DNA from: JACQPU01 sp039961715
GTDB lineage: Bacteria; Bacteroidota; Ignavibacteria; UBA10030
Direction of reading: 5' to 3'
Length of the DNA stretch: 64,000 bases
Assembly: GCA_039961715.1 (NCBI GenBank)
Contig: JABRVW010000060.1
Span: 30,749-94,748, forward strand
The notes under the pieces were generated by a model, which did no database searches, had not been told where the DNA came from, and saw only the letters and a program-made list of their open reading frames with translations. Position 1 is the first letter of the stretch; every line of letters begins with the position of its first letter. Position numbers and translations under genes: made by a program. This document shows positions 1-7,751 of the stretch, in pieces.

Positions 1-480
1 GCGTTCGGCGAGCAGTCGGAGGAGTATCAACTGTTTTGCGCCGCCCTGGAATATGTGATGATCAAGCTGGCAAAAATGATCGCCAGGGACGGTGAGGGGG
101 CCACGAAGCTGATCGAAGTGTGTGTCAAGGGAGCGAAGACCGAGACGGAGGCAGAGGCGGTGGCACGTTCCGTTGCAAACTCCAACCTCGTCAAAACCGC
201 CGTGCACGGAAATGATGCGAACTGGGGACGGATCATGGCTGCCATCGGTTATTCGGGGGCCGAGGTGAACCCGGACGCGGTTGAAATCCGGTTCAACGAC
301 CTGCCGGTATTGAACAGGGGCTATGAGATCGTTCTGGACGAGAAAAAGGCAGCCGAAGCGCTCGCAGGCGAGCATGTCATGATCGTTATTGACCTCAACC
401 GGGGACAGGAAGAGGCTCGATTCTGGACCTGCGATCTCACGAAGGAATATGTGCACATCAACGCGAGTTACCGATCGTGA
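1..480 (+). CDS. argJ: Bifunctional ornithine acetyltransferase/N-acetylglutamate synthase, C-terminal part
   Basis: ArgJ moves the acetyl group from N-acetylornithine to glutamate and so recycles acetyl in the cytoplasmic arginine pathway. The reading frame is open from base 1, so the 5' end, the catalytic Thr and the self-cleavage site lie outside the window. The visible part is the beta chain: it has the NDANWGRIMAAIGYSGA signature (about codons 75-91 here) and the typical ending CDLTKEYVHINASYRS. The stop overlaps the argB GTG start (GTGA at 477-480), which indicates translational coupling in an arg operon whose first genes (probably argC) lie to the left. Confidence 0.95.
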   Translation, partial: AFGEQSEEYQLFCAALEYVMIKLAKMIARDGEGATKLIEVCVKGAKTETEAEAVARSVANSNLVKTAVHGNDANWGRIMAAIGYSGAEVNPDAVEIRFNDLPVLNRGYEIVLDEKKAAEALAGEHVMIVIDLNRGQEEARFWTCDLTKEYVHINASYRS

Positions 481-1370
481 AGACCAAAACCATCGACTAC
501 GCGACCAAGGAAGAAGTGTTGATTGAGGCGCTTCCGTACATTCAGACGTACGAAGGAAAGACGTTCGTCATCAAGTACGGCGGTGCCGCCATGACGGATG
601 AAACCCTGAAGCACACGTTCGCAAAGGATGTCACGATCCTGAGGAAGATCGGAATCAACATTGTCATCGTACACGGCGGAGGGCGCGAGATCACGGACGT
701 TGCTTCCGCGCTTGGAATCGAAACGCGGTTTGTAGACGGTCAACGGTACACGGACGAAGCCATGGCGCGGGTCGTCCTCATGGTGCTTTCCGGCAAGGTC
801 AACAAGGAAATCGTGCATCTGATCAATCGCTCCGGAGGAAACGCGGTCGGACTGTGCGGGTTGGATAACGGATTGCTGAAAGCTGTGCGGCTGACAAAGG
901 ACGGCCCGGACCTGGGATTCGTTGGAGGCGTATCGTCGGTTAATACGGCGTTCCTGGAGCTTCTTTTGCGAAATGGACTTATGCCGGTCGTGGCTCCCCT
1001 TGCGGCGGGTCCTTCGGGAGAGGTGTTCAACGTCAATGCTGATCTGGCCGCGGCCGCCGTGGCTTCTGCGCTCGAGGCAGAAAAGCTTGTGTACCTGAGC
1101 GATGTGGAGGGGATTCTCGGGAACGGTGCATTGGTGTCGACACTGACGCGGACGGAAGCGGCGCGAATGATTGAGCGCGGAGAAATTTTCGGCGGGATGA
1201 TTCCAAAAGTTCGATCAGCCTTTGAGACCCTGGATGCGGGGGTGCGAAAGGTCCATATTGTGGACGGCCGCGTCAAGCATTCGTTGCTGCTGGAAATCTT
1301 TACCGACGAAGGCATCGGGACACAGATGCTGCACGACAACGGGAATGGGAAGGGGCGCCCGCCTCTATGA
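477..1370 (+). CDS. argB: Acetylglutamate kinase
   Basis: Phosphorylates N-acetyl-L-glutamate with ATP, the second step of arginine synthesis. The 297 residues show the amino acid kinase fold: VIKYGGAAM near residue 33 and VIVHGGGREI near residue 63 (phosphate-binding glycines), then LSDVEGIL and GGMIPKV. An N-terminal helix of about 20 residues precedes the first strand and the C-terminus reads HSLLLEIFTDEGIGT. In this family both go with hexameric, arginine-inhibited enzymes, so feedback inhibition by arginine is likely (inference). The GTG start overlaps the argJ stop; the stop overlaps argF by ATGA. Confidence 0.95.
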   Translation: MKTKTIDYATKEEVLIEALPYIQTYEGKTFVIKYGGAAMTDETLKHTFAKDVTILRKIGINIVIVHGGGREITDVASALGIETRFVDGQRYTDEAMARVVLMVLSGKVNKEIVHLINRSGGNAVGLCGLDNGLLKAVRLTKDGPDLGFVGGVSSVNTAFLELLLRNGLMPVVAPLAAGPSGEVFNVNADLAAAAVASALEAEKLVYLSDVEGILGNGALVSTLTRTEAARMIERGEIFGGMIPKVRSAFETLDAGVRKVHIVDGRVKHSLLLEIFTDEGIGTQMLHDNGNGKGRPPL

Positions 1371-2305
1371 AGAAGGACCTGCTGACGCTTTTTGACCTGA
1401 CTCGGGAAGAGCTCGATCGCCTCTTTGAGGAAGCAGACAGGCTTCGTCACGACCGTTCGGCGGTACCTCTGCGCGGGCAGACCGTGGCGATGGTCTTTCA
1501 GAAACCTTCCCTCAGAACACGGGTGTCGTTCGAAGTGGCGGTTTCCCAGCTGGGAGGCCACACGACCTTTCTCTCACAGGAAAGCATCGGCATCGGCACC
1601 AGGGAATCGGTTCACGATGTGGCATTGCTGTTGTCGCGTTATTGCGAGGCCATCGTGGCGCGGTTGTTCGATCACCAGGTGCTCGTTGATCTCGCACAGT
1701 TCGCGACCATTCCGGTGATCAACGCACTGACGGACCTGTCCCATCCCTGTCAGGTGCTTGCTGATCTGTACACCGTACGCCGGCATGGGAGGTTGAGGCC
1801 GGGTGTAACCGTGGCGTTTGTCGGCGACGGCAACAACGTGGCCAATTCCTGGCTGGAGGTTTCCACATTGTACCCCATCCGCTTCTTGCTCGCGGCGCCG
1901 GAGGGGTATCAGCCCGATCCGGCAATCGTCCAAAGGGCTCGTGATGCGGGCGTGAGTTCCATTGAGATTGTTGTCGATCCAAAAGAAGCAGTACGGGACG
2001 CCGATGTGGTCTATACAGACGTATGGACAAGCATGGGGCAGGAGGCTGAGGCAGAGAAGCGAAAGAAGGCCTTCAAGGACTATCAGGTCAGCGAGGCGCT
2101 TATGCGCGAGGCTCCCTCCGAATGCCTGGTCATGCATTGCCTCCCGGCTCATCGGGGCGAAGAGATCACGGATGGCGTGATCGACGGGCCCCGATCCGTG
2201 GTGTTTGACCAGGCGGAGAACAGGCTCCACGTGCAAAGAGCGGTCCTTGCCGCTCTCTGTTCACAGAAGAAACGTGCCGCTATGGCACAAGGAGCGGAGC
2301 GATGA
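1367..2305 (+). CDS. argF: Ornithine carbamoyltransferase
   Basis: Makes citrulline from ornithine and carbamoyl phosphate. The 312-residue protein has the carbamoyl-phosphate loop as SLRTRVSFE (the usual STRTR is SLRTR here), HPCQVLAD in the middle and HCLPAHRGEEITDGV near the C-terminus. The HCLPAHR motif favours ornithine over acetyl- or succinyl-ornithine as substrate. ATGA overlaps link it to argB upstream and argR downstream (2302-2305), so the three are almost surely one translational unit. The SLRTR variant also occurs in acetyl/succinyl-ornithine enzymes, which leaves a small doubt about substrate. Confidence 0.9.
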   Translation: MKKDLLTLFDLTREELDRLFEEADRLRHDRSAVPLRGQTVAMVFQKPSLRTRVSFEVAVSQLGGHTTFLSQESIGIGTRESVHDVALLLSRYCEAIVARLFDHQVLVDLAQFATIPVINALTDLSHPCQVLADLYTVRRHGRLRPGVTVAFVGDGNNVANSWLEVSTLYPIRFLLAAPEGYQPDPAIVQRARDAGVSSIEIVVDPKEAVRDADVVYTDVWTSMGQEAEAEKRKKAFKDYQVSEALMREAPSECLVMHCLPAHRGEEITDGVIDGPRSVVFDQAENRLHVQRAVLAALCSQKKRAAMAQGAER

Positions 2306-2760
2306 AACAGAAGCGTCAGTTGGCAATAAAGGAAATCCTGTCGGAAAAAAGCATTGCGACCCAGGACGAGCTCTCCCAGGCATTGAAGCGTGCAGGGTTC
2401 AAAGTCACCCAGGCAACGCTCTCGAGGGACCTCCGGGAACTCGGTGTGGGCCGCGTCAACACGCCGGATGGGCCGCGTTACGTTCTTCAGCCGGAAAACG
2501 AAGAGAGAAAGCTTCGGGCTTTTCTCGGATACGAGATCGAAGGCATCCGCGCAAATGAGGCGGTCATAGTCGTCAAGACTCTGCCCGGCCGGGCGCAGGG
2601 CGTTGCAGAGATTATCGACAGCCTGCATCATCCCCTCGTTCTTGGAACGCTGGCAGGGGACAACACGATTCTGGTTACGCCGGCCTCGGTCAAGAAGATC
2701 CCCGATGTCATGCGGGTGATCCGTTCGCTGATGGTGGAGCGGCGCGCCGCCGCAGGCTGA
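2302..2760 (+). CDS. argR: Arginine repressor
   Basis: ArgR is an arginine-sensing hexameric transcription factor that represses arginine synthesis genes. The 152 residues show the N-terminal winged helix with TQATLSRDLRELG (about 34-46) and the C-terminal arginine-binding/oligomerisation domain with GTLAGDNTILV (about 117-127) and a final helix KIPDVMRVIRSL. It is encoded inside the operon it presumably controls, overlapping argF by ATGA. I could not identify a clear ARG box ahead of argG; the main operator probably lies upstream of the window. Confidence 0.93.
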   Translation: MKQKRQLAIKEILSEKSIATQDELSQALKRAGFKVTQATLSRDLRELGVGRVNTPDGPRYVLQPENEERKLRAFLGYEIEGIRANEAVIVVKTLPGRAQGVAEIIDSLHHPLVLGTLAGDNTILVTPASVKKIPDVMRVIRSLMVERRAAAG

Positions 2761-2804
2761 CAGGAACAATCAGGTCTTCTCATTACTCATTCTATGGAGT
2801 CACT

Positions 2805-4052
2805 GTGAAAAAACAACGAATTGCCGTGGCCTATTCGGGCGGATTGGACACCTCGGTCATTGTGCACTGGCTCAAGGAACGGTACAATGCAGAGATCGTC
2901 ACCGTGACCGGAAACCTGGGCCAGCGAAAGGAACTGGCTGGCCTGGCGGAGAAAGCATACAAAACCGGAGCCACAAAGGTCTATATCCAGGATCTGCGGG
3001 AAGAGTTTGTCGAGGAGTATCTCTGGCGATCACTCAAGGCCGGAGCCCTCTATGAGCACACATACCCGATGGCTACGTCCATCGGGAGACCATTGCTGGC
3101 AAAGGCTTTGGTTGACGTGGCCCGTCGCGAGCGTTGCACGGCCGTTGCACACGGTTGTACCGGAAAGGGAAACGATCAGGTGCGGTTTGAAGCCGCGGTG
3201 GCCGCGCTCGCGCCGGACCTGACCGTATTGGCTCCATTGCGGGAATGGGAGTTTCGTTCGCGGGAGGAAGAAATCGCCTATTGCGAACGACATGGCATCC
3301 CGGTCACAGCCACGAAGAAAAGCCCGTATTCCATCGATGAGAATGTCTGGGGGACAAGCATCGAATGCGGTGTTCTCGAGGACCCGATGGTCGAGCCTCC
3401 GGAGGACGCGTACCAACGTACCGTCTCGCCGAAAAGAGCCCCCGATAAGGTCCAATACGTCGCAATTGAATTCCGTCATGGAGTCCCCGTGGCAATGAAC
3501 GGAAAGACCATGAAGGGATTTGATCTCATCGATTCGCTCAATTCCATTGCCGGCGCGAACGGCATTGGGCGGATGGACCTCGTGGAGAACCGGCTGGTCG
3601 GAATAAAATCGCGCGAGATCTACGAGGCGCCCGCCGCCGTGACCCTGCACTTCGCACACCGCGAGCTCGAGAGGCTGACGCTTGACAAGGAGGTCATGCA
3701 CGTAAAGGCAAAAATCGCACACGATTATGCCAATCTCATCTACAATGGCCTGTGGTTTTCTCCTCTCCGCATGGCCTATGACGCGTTTGTGAATGAAACA
3801 CAGAAGGTTGTAAATGGATTGGTGAAGCTGAAGTTGTACAAAGGCACGATCGAGATCGCCGGCCGGACGTCACCGAACTCGCTCTACGACACGAAGCTGG
3901 CCACGTACACAGAAGAAGACTCGTTTGACCACAAGGCCAGCGAAGGTTTCATCAAAATCTTCAGCCTGCCGCTCAAAACCTACTATAGGGTCAATGGCAA
4001 CGGGCTTGCCAAAAGACCAGCCGTGATGCGGAAAAAAGCGAAAAAGCCGTAA
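2805..4052 (+). CDS. argG: Argininosuccinate synthase
   Basis: Joins citrulline and aspartate at the expense of ATP to give argininosuccinate. The 415-residue protein opens with the PP-loop AYSGGLDTSVIVHW (about 8-21) and has the AHGCTGKGNDQVRFE segment near residue 115 that binds citrulline, aspartate and ATP. The start is a GTG at 2805 preceded by GGAG at 2795, 44 bases after argR, so it is probably still in the arg transcript. After this gene the operon is interrupted by the ars cassette; argH follows 2.2 kb later. Confidence 0.95.
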   Translation: MKKQRIAVAYSGGLDTSVIVHWLKERYNAEIVTVTGNLGQRKELAGLAEKAYKTGATKVYIQDLREEFVEEYLWRSLKAGALYEHTYPMATSIGRPLLAKALVDVARRERCTAVAHGCTGKGNDQVRFEAAVAALAPDLTVLAPLREWEFRSREEEIAYCERHGIPVTATKKSPYSIDENVWGTSIECGVLEDPMVEPPEDAYQRTVSPKRAPDKVQYVAIEFRHGVPVAMNGKTMKGFDLIDSLNSIAGANGIGRMDLVENRLVGIKSREIYEAPAAVTLHFAHRELERLTLDKEVMHVKAKIAHDYANLIYNGLWFSPLRMAYDAFVNETQKVVNGLVKLKLYKGTIEIAGRTSPNSLYDTKLATYTEEDSFDHKASEGFIKIFSLPLKTYYRVNGNGLAKRPAVMRKKAKKP

Positions 4053-4081
4053 TTCTGAAGGCTCAAAACCACCCTTTTTTC

Positions 4082-4110
4082 TTGACTCCCGCAACTTTAT
4101 TGGCTTTATT
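4082..4110 (+). promoter_or_regulatory. Candidate promoter of the ars cassette
   Basis: TTGACT at 4082-4087, a 17-nt spacer and TTTATT at 4105-4110 lie 24 bases before the arsR ATG. An alternative -10 box, TATTAT at 4107-4112, gives a 19-nt spacer. The region is much more AT-rich than the surrounding genes. Confidence 0.55.
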
Positions 4111-4127
4111 ATCGTAATAATACGATA
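4110..4127 (+). promoter_or_regulatory. Palindromic operator, probable ArsR site
   Basis: A perfect inverted repeat of 7 bp, TATCGTA (4110-4116) and TACGATA (4121-4127), is separated by ATAA. It starts at the -10 region and ends six bases before the arsR start, the position expected for an autoregulating ArsR repressor. Confidence 0.65.
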
Positions 4128-4133
4128 AAAGAA

Positions 4134-4466
4134 ATGCCCAGAACGAAGAAGCATTTGTTCAGCAAAGCCGACGTCGAGCTTTCAGAGATTGCAAAAGCCT
4201 TGACCCATCCGGCAAGGATTGCCATTCTGAAAGAATTGTCAAGACGACAAGAATGCATTTGTGGGGAGATTGTTGATCGCATTCCGCTCGCACAGGCCAC
4301 GGTTTCTCAGCATCTCAAGGAGTTGAAATCGTTGGGTCTCATCGCCGGAGAGATAGAAGGGCCGAAATCCTGCTATTGCATCAACTGGAAAAAGCTCGAC
4401 GAGGTGTCGGCTTTATTGAGGGATTTTTTCGATCAGCTCAGAACCAACCACCAACGCTGTTGTTAA
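4134..4466 (+). CDS. arsR: ArsR-family metalloid-responsive repressor
   Basis: Small winged-helix repressor that releases DNA when arsenite or antimonite binds. In its 110 residues the recognition region is IPLAQATVSQHLKELKSLGL (about 50-69). A CIC pair (Cys41, Cys43) sits at the start of the DNA-binding unit, where classical ArsR proteins carry their CxC metalloid site. Further cysteine pairs are Cys80/Cys82 (SCYC) and Cys109/Cys110 at the very end. The gene is first in a four-gene cassette and sits just after a palindromic operator. No good Shine-Dalgarno is seen before the ATG. Confidence 0.92.
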   Translation: MPRTKKHLFSKADVELSEIAKALTHPARIAILKELSRRQECICGEIVDRIPLAQATVSQHLKELKSLGLIAGEIEGPKSCYCINWKKLDEVSALLRDFFDQLRTNHQRCC

Positions 4467-4482
4467 GAAAGGGAAAAGCATC

Positions 4483-5286
4483 ATGGAGAATCGGACGGAT
4501 CTCAAGGACATCGTCAGGGAAAAATACGGGGAGATTGCCCGCCGGTCGGAGCGAGCATCGTCGTCGTGCTGTGGGCCGGGATGTGGCTGTTCGGGGGATA
4601 CCATCATGGCGGACTCCTACACGGCGCTTGAAGGCTATGTCGCGGAGGCCGACCTCGGTCTCGGGTGCGGAATCCCGACTGACGGAGCGGGCATACGAGC
4701 CGGCGACGTCGTGCTTGATCTTGGATCAGGTGCCGGGAACGATGTGTTTGTTGCACGCCGGCTCGTCGGAGAGCACGGCAGGGTCATCGGGGTGGACTTC
4801 ACTCCGGCCATGGTTGAAAAAGCGGAATCGAATCGGCGGAAACTGGGCTATGAGAACGTGGAGTTCCGGCTTGGCGATATCGAAGAGCTTCCGGTCGAGT
4901 CCGGTTCAGTGGACGTTGTCATTAGCAACTGCGTCTTGAATCTTGTACCGGAGAAGTCAAAGGCTTTTGAGCAAATCTTCCGTGTATTGAAGCCCGGAGG
5001 CCACTTCAGCATTTCGGACATCGTTGTGTCGGCCCCCCTCCCCCCTGCTCTTCGTTCCGTCGCAGAGCTCTATGCAGGATGTGTTGCAGGGGCCGTGGAG
5101 CGCAGAGAATACATCCGCTTGATCGAATCGGCTGGATTCCGTACTGTAAGAATCATAAAGGAAAAACAAATCACGATTCCCGAAGAAGACCTCAGAACAT
5201 TAGTTTCGCCTGCCGATCTCGAAGCATATTATTCATCGGGAGCGAAAATCGAAAGCATCACCGTCGTGGGAGAAAAACCTCAATGA
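4483..5286 (+). CDS. arsM: Arsenite S-adenosylmethionine methyltransferase
   Basis: Methylates arsenite to mono-, di- and possibly trimethyl arsenicals using SAM; volatile or less toxic products leave the cell. The 267 residues include the SAM-binding LDLGSGAGNDV (about 79-89) and the three conserved cysteines of the family, Cys62 (LGCG), Cys150 (SNCVLNL) and Cys200 (AGCVAGA). A Cys-rich N-terminal stretch (Cys29, 30, 34, 36) may help capture arsenite. The ATG follows arsR by 16 bases. The stop overlaps the next start (ATGA, 5283-5286). Confidence 0.93.
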   Translation: MENRTDLKDIVREKYGEIARRSERASSSCCGPGCGCSGDTIMADSYTALEGYVAEADLGLGCGIPTDGAGIRAGDVVLDLGSGAGNDVFVARRLVGEHGRVIGVDFTPAMVEKAESNRRKLGYENVEFRLGDIEELPVESGSVDVVISNCVLNLVPEKSKAFEQIFRVLKPGGHFSISDIVVSAPLPPALRSVAELYAGCVAGAVERREYIRLIESAGFRTVRIIKEKQITIPEEDLRTLVSPADLEAYYSSGAKIESITVVGEKPQ

Positions 5287-5714
5287 TGTTCAGGAGTGCC
5301 GGAGCAGGCGACCTGGAAGCCATTGTTCGATTGCTGGACGAAAACATGCTGCCTTCCGCCGACATTGGCGAGCACCTGGATGACGTTCTGGTCGCATTCG
5401 ATGACGGAGCAGTGATCGGTGTTGTGGGTGGTGAATACTCAGGCCATGATGCATTGCTCCGCTCCCTTGCGGTTCAAACAGCTTCTCGGGGACGCGGGCT
5501 CGGGATCGCTCTCACTCGTGCGATGCTCTCGGTCATGAAGGAACGGGGTGTCCGGCGGGTTGCCCTTCTGACCACAACCGCCGAGGGCTTTTTCGCTAAG
5601 CAGGGTTTTCGTACTGTCCCGAAAGGTCGGATCCCGGATTTCGTAAAAGCATCGAAGGAATTCCGTCTCTATTGTCCCTCGACGGCAGTCTGCATGGTAA
5701 AAGAACTGGCATGA
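5283..5714 (+). CDS. ArsN2-like GNAT N-acetyltransferase
   Basis: A 143-residue GNAT-fold acetyltransferase. The acetyl-CoA loop reads SRGRGLGIALT, followed by VALLTTTAEGFFAKQGF, the arrangement of ArsN2-type proteins found in arsenic operons. Members of this group acetylate organoarsenicals or related toxic amino compounds; the substrate here is not known. The start was placed at the ATG that overlaps the arsM stop; a longer open frame to 5079 lies inside arsM and is ignored. The stop overlaps arsC by ATGA. Confidence 0.8.
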   Translation: MMFRSAGAGDLEAIVRLLDENMLPSADIGEHLDDVLVAFDDGAVIGVVGGEYSGHDALLRSLAVQTASRGRGLGIALTRAMLSVMKERGVRRVALLTTTAEGFFAKQGFRTVPKGRIPDFVKASKEFRLYCPSTAVCMVKELA

Positions 5715-6148
5715 AAGGCCGGCAAAAGCAAAGGGTTCTTGTCCTCTGTACGGGCAACAGCTGTCGCAGTCAGATGGCTGAGGGATGGCTGAGGCATTTT
5801 GCCGGCGAACGCGCCGAAGTGTTCAGCGCGGGCATCGAGGCTCACGGCCTGAATCCCCTGGCCGTCCGCGTCATGCGCGAAGCGGGAATCGACATTTCCG
5901 GTCACACGTCGAAGACCATCGAGGACCTCGGCGCCAGGGATTTCGACATGGTCATTACCGTCTGCGACAATGCCCGCGAGCAGTGCCCCTATTTTCCGGC
6001 CCGCGTGCGTCAACTCCATCATGACTTTCAGGACCCCGCAAAGGTCAGCGGTACGGAAGAAGAAGTCCTTTCTGCCTTCCGCGCCGTTCGGGACCAGATC
6101 AGAATCTACTGCCAGGCCGTGGCTATTCAGTACATCAAAGCTGTTTAG
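5711..6148 (+). CDS. arsC: Arsenate reductase, low-molecular-weight phosphatase (thioredoxin-linked) type
   Basis: Reduces arsenate to arsenite. The 145 residues carry the phosphatase loop CTGNSCR (Cys13 to Arg19, a CX5R motif) followed by SQMAEGW, and a later redox pair Cys85 and Cys92 in VCDNAREQCPYF. The three-cysteine layout marks the thioredoxin-coupled class. The chosen ATG overlaps the previous stop (5711-5714); an in-frame extension to 5672 lies within the acetyltransferase gene and is unlikely. It feeds arsenite to ArsM; no ArsB/Acr3 efflux pump follows. Confidence 0.93.
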   Translation: MKGRQKQRVLVLCTGNSCRSQMAEGWLRHFAGERAEVFSAGIEAHGLNPLAVRVMREAGIDISGHTSKTIEDLGARDFDMVITVCDNAREQCPYFPARVRQLHHDFQDPAKVSGTEEEVLSAFRAVRDQIRIYCQAVAIQYIKAV

Positions 6149-6181
6149 GCTGTAGTGCCCATTGCCAATTCAAAATCCCCA

Positions 6182-6210
6182 TTGCCCTCCCTCCGATTTT
6201 TTCCTATCTT
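6182..6210 (+). promoter_or_regulatory. Candidate promoter of argH
   Basis: TTGCCC at 6182-6187, 17-nt spacer, TATCTT at 6205-6210, in the 97-bp gap between arsC and argH. It would let argH be transcribed independently of arsenic induction, giving a leader of about 30 bases. Confidence 0.5.
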
Positions 6211-6245
6211 CTCACTCTTTCCTTCATCACACGGAACAAATCGTC

Positions 6246-7634
6246 ATGTCGCAGAAAGCGCTATGGAGCGGCCGGTTCAAGGAATCATTGTCGAAGGCCG
6301 CCCTCACGTTCTCCTCTTCCATCGAATTCGACAAGCAACTTTACCAGGAAGACATCGCAGGAAGCATTGCACACGTAGAGATGCTTTCCGCGTGCCGGAT
6401 CATCACAGCCGCCGAGGCGCGTAAGATCCGCAACACCCTCAAAGCTATCCAGAAGGAAATTGAAACAGGGAAATTCCCCCTGGGAGATGAAGAGGAGGAC
6501 ATCCATCTTGCCATCGAGCAGAGACTCATTCAGAAGATCGGGCCGGTCGGGGGGAAATTGCATACGGCGAGGAGCCGGAACGACCAGATAGCGCTTGATG
6601 AGCGTCTGTTCCTGCGAACCGCTGTCAGGGAGATCCAGAAGCTCATCACCCATCTTCAACGCGTCCTCTTGTACAAATCAGAGAAGTACTTTGGCGTTCT
6701 GATGCCCGGATACACTCATGTCCAGCGGGCACAGCCGGTTCTTTTGGCTCATCACCTGCTGGCGTACGTATCTATGCTTGAACGGGATTACGAACGGTTG
6801 GGCGACTGCCTGAAACGCTCTAACAAGTCGCCGCTCGGAGCGGCCGCGCTCGCCGGGACATCGTTCCCCATCGATCGGATGAAGACAGCGAAGAAGCTGG
6901 GATTTGACGGGATTGTGGAGAATAGCATCGATGCTGTCAGCGACCGCGATTATATCCTGGAATTTGTCTCCGCGTGCTCAATCCTTGCCATGCATCTGAG
7001 CCGCATGGCAGAGGAGTTCGTTTTGTGGTCAACCAAAGAGTTTGCCTTCGTGCAGATCAGCGATGCCTATACAACGGGCAGCAGCATCATGCCCCAGAAG
7101 AAGAATCCGGACATTGCCGAACTGATACGCGGCAAGACCGGTTCCGTGTACGGTAACCTGATGAACCTGCTGACGATGATGAAGGCCCTTCCGCTCGCCT
7201 ATAACAGAGACATGCAGGAGGACAAGGCCCCGCTCTTTGAAACCGTCAAAACCGTCCGGACAAGCCTGTTTGTAATGACGCACATGCTCGTGCATACGGA
7301 GTTCCGAAAGGAACATCTGGAAGAAGAGCTGCGAAACGACTTCACTTCAGCGACCGACGTCGCGGACTATCTGGTGCGCAAGGGCCTTCCCTTCAGGGAA
7401 GCACACGAAATCACGGGACGCATCGTTTCCTACTGCATCGATCACAGGATGTACTTCGGGAACCTCGACCTGGAAACTCTGAAGACCTTTTCGAAGCATT
7501 TCGAAGCGGATATTTTTGATTTCCTCCTTCCGCGCCAGAGTGTGGAGCAAAAGAAATCAGCAGGCAGTACGTCGCCGCAGGAAGTGAAGAAGCAGATTGT
7601 ACACTGGACCCGGGTGTTGAAGGCGAGAAAATAG
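6246..7634 (+). CDS. argH: Argininosuccinate lyase
   Basis: Splits argininosuccinate into arginine and fumarate, the last pathway step. With the ATG at 6246 the protein has 462 residues, the usual family length, and starts MSQKALWSGRF as is typical. Signature motifs are ARSRNDQIALDERLFLR, PGYTHVQRAQP and GSSIMPQKKNPD, the last being the fumarase/ASL family signature with its catalytic Ser loop. In-frame sequence back to 6162 has no support. It is cut off from argG by the ars cassette and has its own candidate promoter. Confidence 0.95.
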   Translation: MSQKALWSGRFKESLSKAALTFSSSIEFDKQLYQEDIAGSIAHVEMLSACRIITAAEARKIRNTLKAIQKEIETGKFPLGDEEEDIHLAIEQRLIQKIGPVGGKLHTARSRNDQIALDERLFLRTAVREIQKLITHLQRVLLYKSEKYFGVLMPGYTHVQRAQPVLLAHHLLAYVSMLERDYERLGDCLKRSNKSPLGAAALAGTSFPIDRMKTAKKLGFDGIVENSIDAVSDRDYILEFVSACSILAMHLSRMAEEFVLWSTKEFAFVQISDAYTTGSSIMPQKKNPDIAELIRGKTGSVYGNLMNLLTMMKALPLAYNRDMQEDKAPLFETVKTVRTSLFVMTHMLVHTEFRKEHLEEELRNDFTSATDVADYLVRKGLPFREAHEITGRIVSYCIDHRMYFGNLDLETLKTFSKHFEADIFDFLLPRQSVEQKKSAGSTSPQEVKKQIVHWTRVLKARK

Positions 7635-7751
7635 CAGGGTGGGGAAATCGGGGTCCTGTCCGGTCACTTGTCCGGAGAGGATTTTCCCGCCGGCCATGTG
7701 AGGGGCGAGCACCTCGAATTCTTTACAACACTGTGCGAAGGTCCCGTTGCG

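Noticed and set aside
4040..4090. Possible terminator between argG and arsR
   Set aside because: AGCC/GGCT is only a 4-bp stem with the T-run ten bases away; too weak to call.
5079..5282. N-terminal extension of the ArsN2-like acetyltransferase
   Set aside because: It lies inside arsM in another frame, and the acetyltransferase fold begins at the ATG overlapping the arsM stop.
6162..6245. N-terminal extension of argH
   Set aside because: Argininosuccinate lyases start at the MSQKALWSGRF-like segment; the extra 28 codons cover the promoter.
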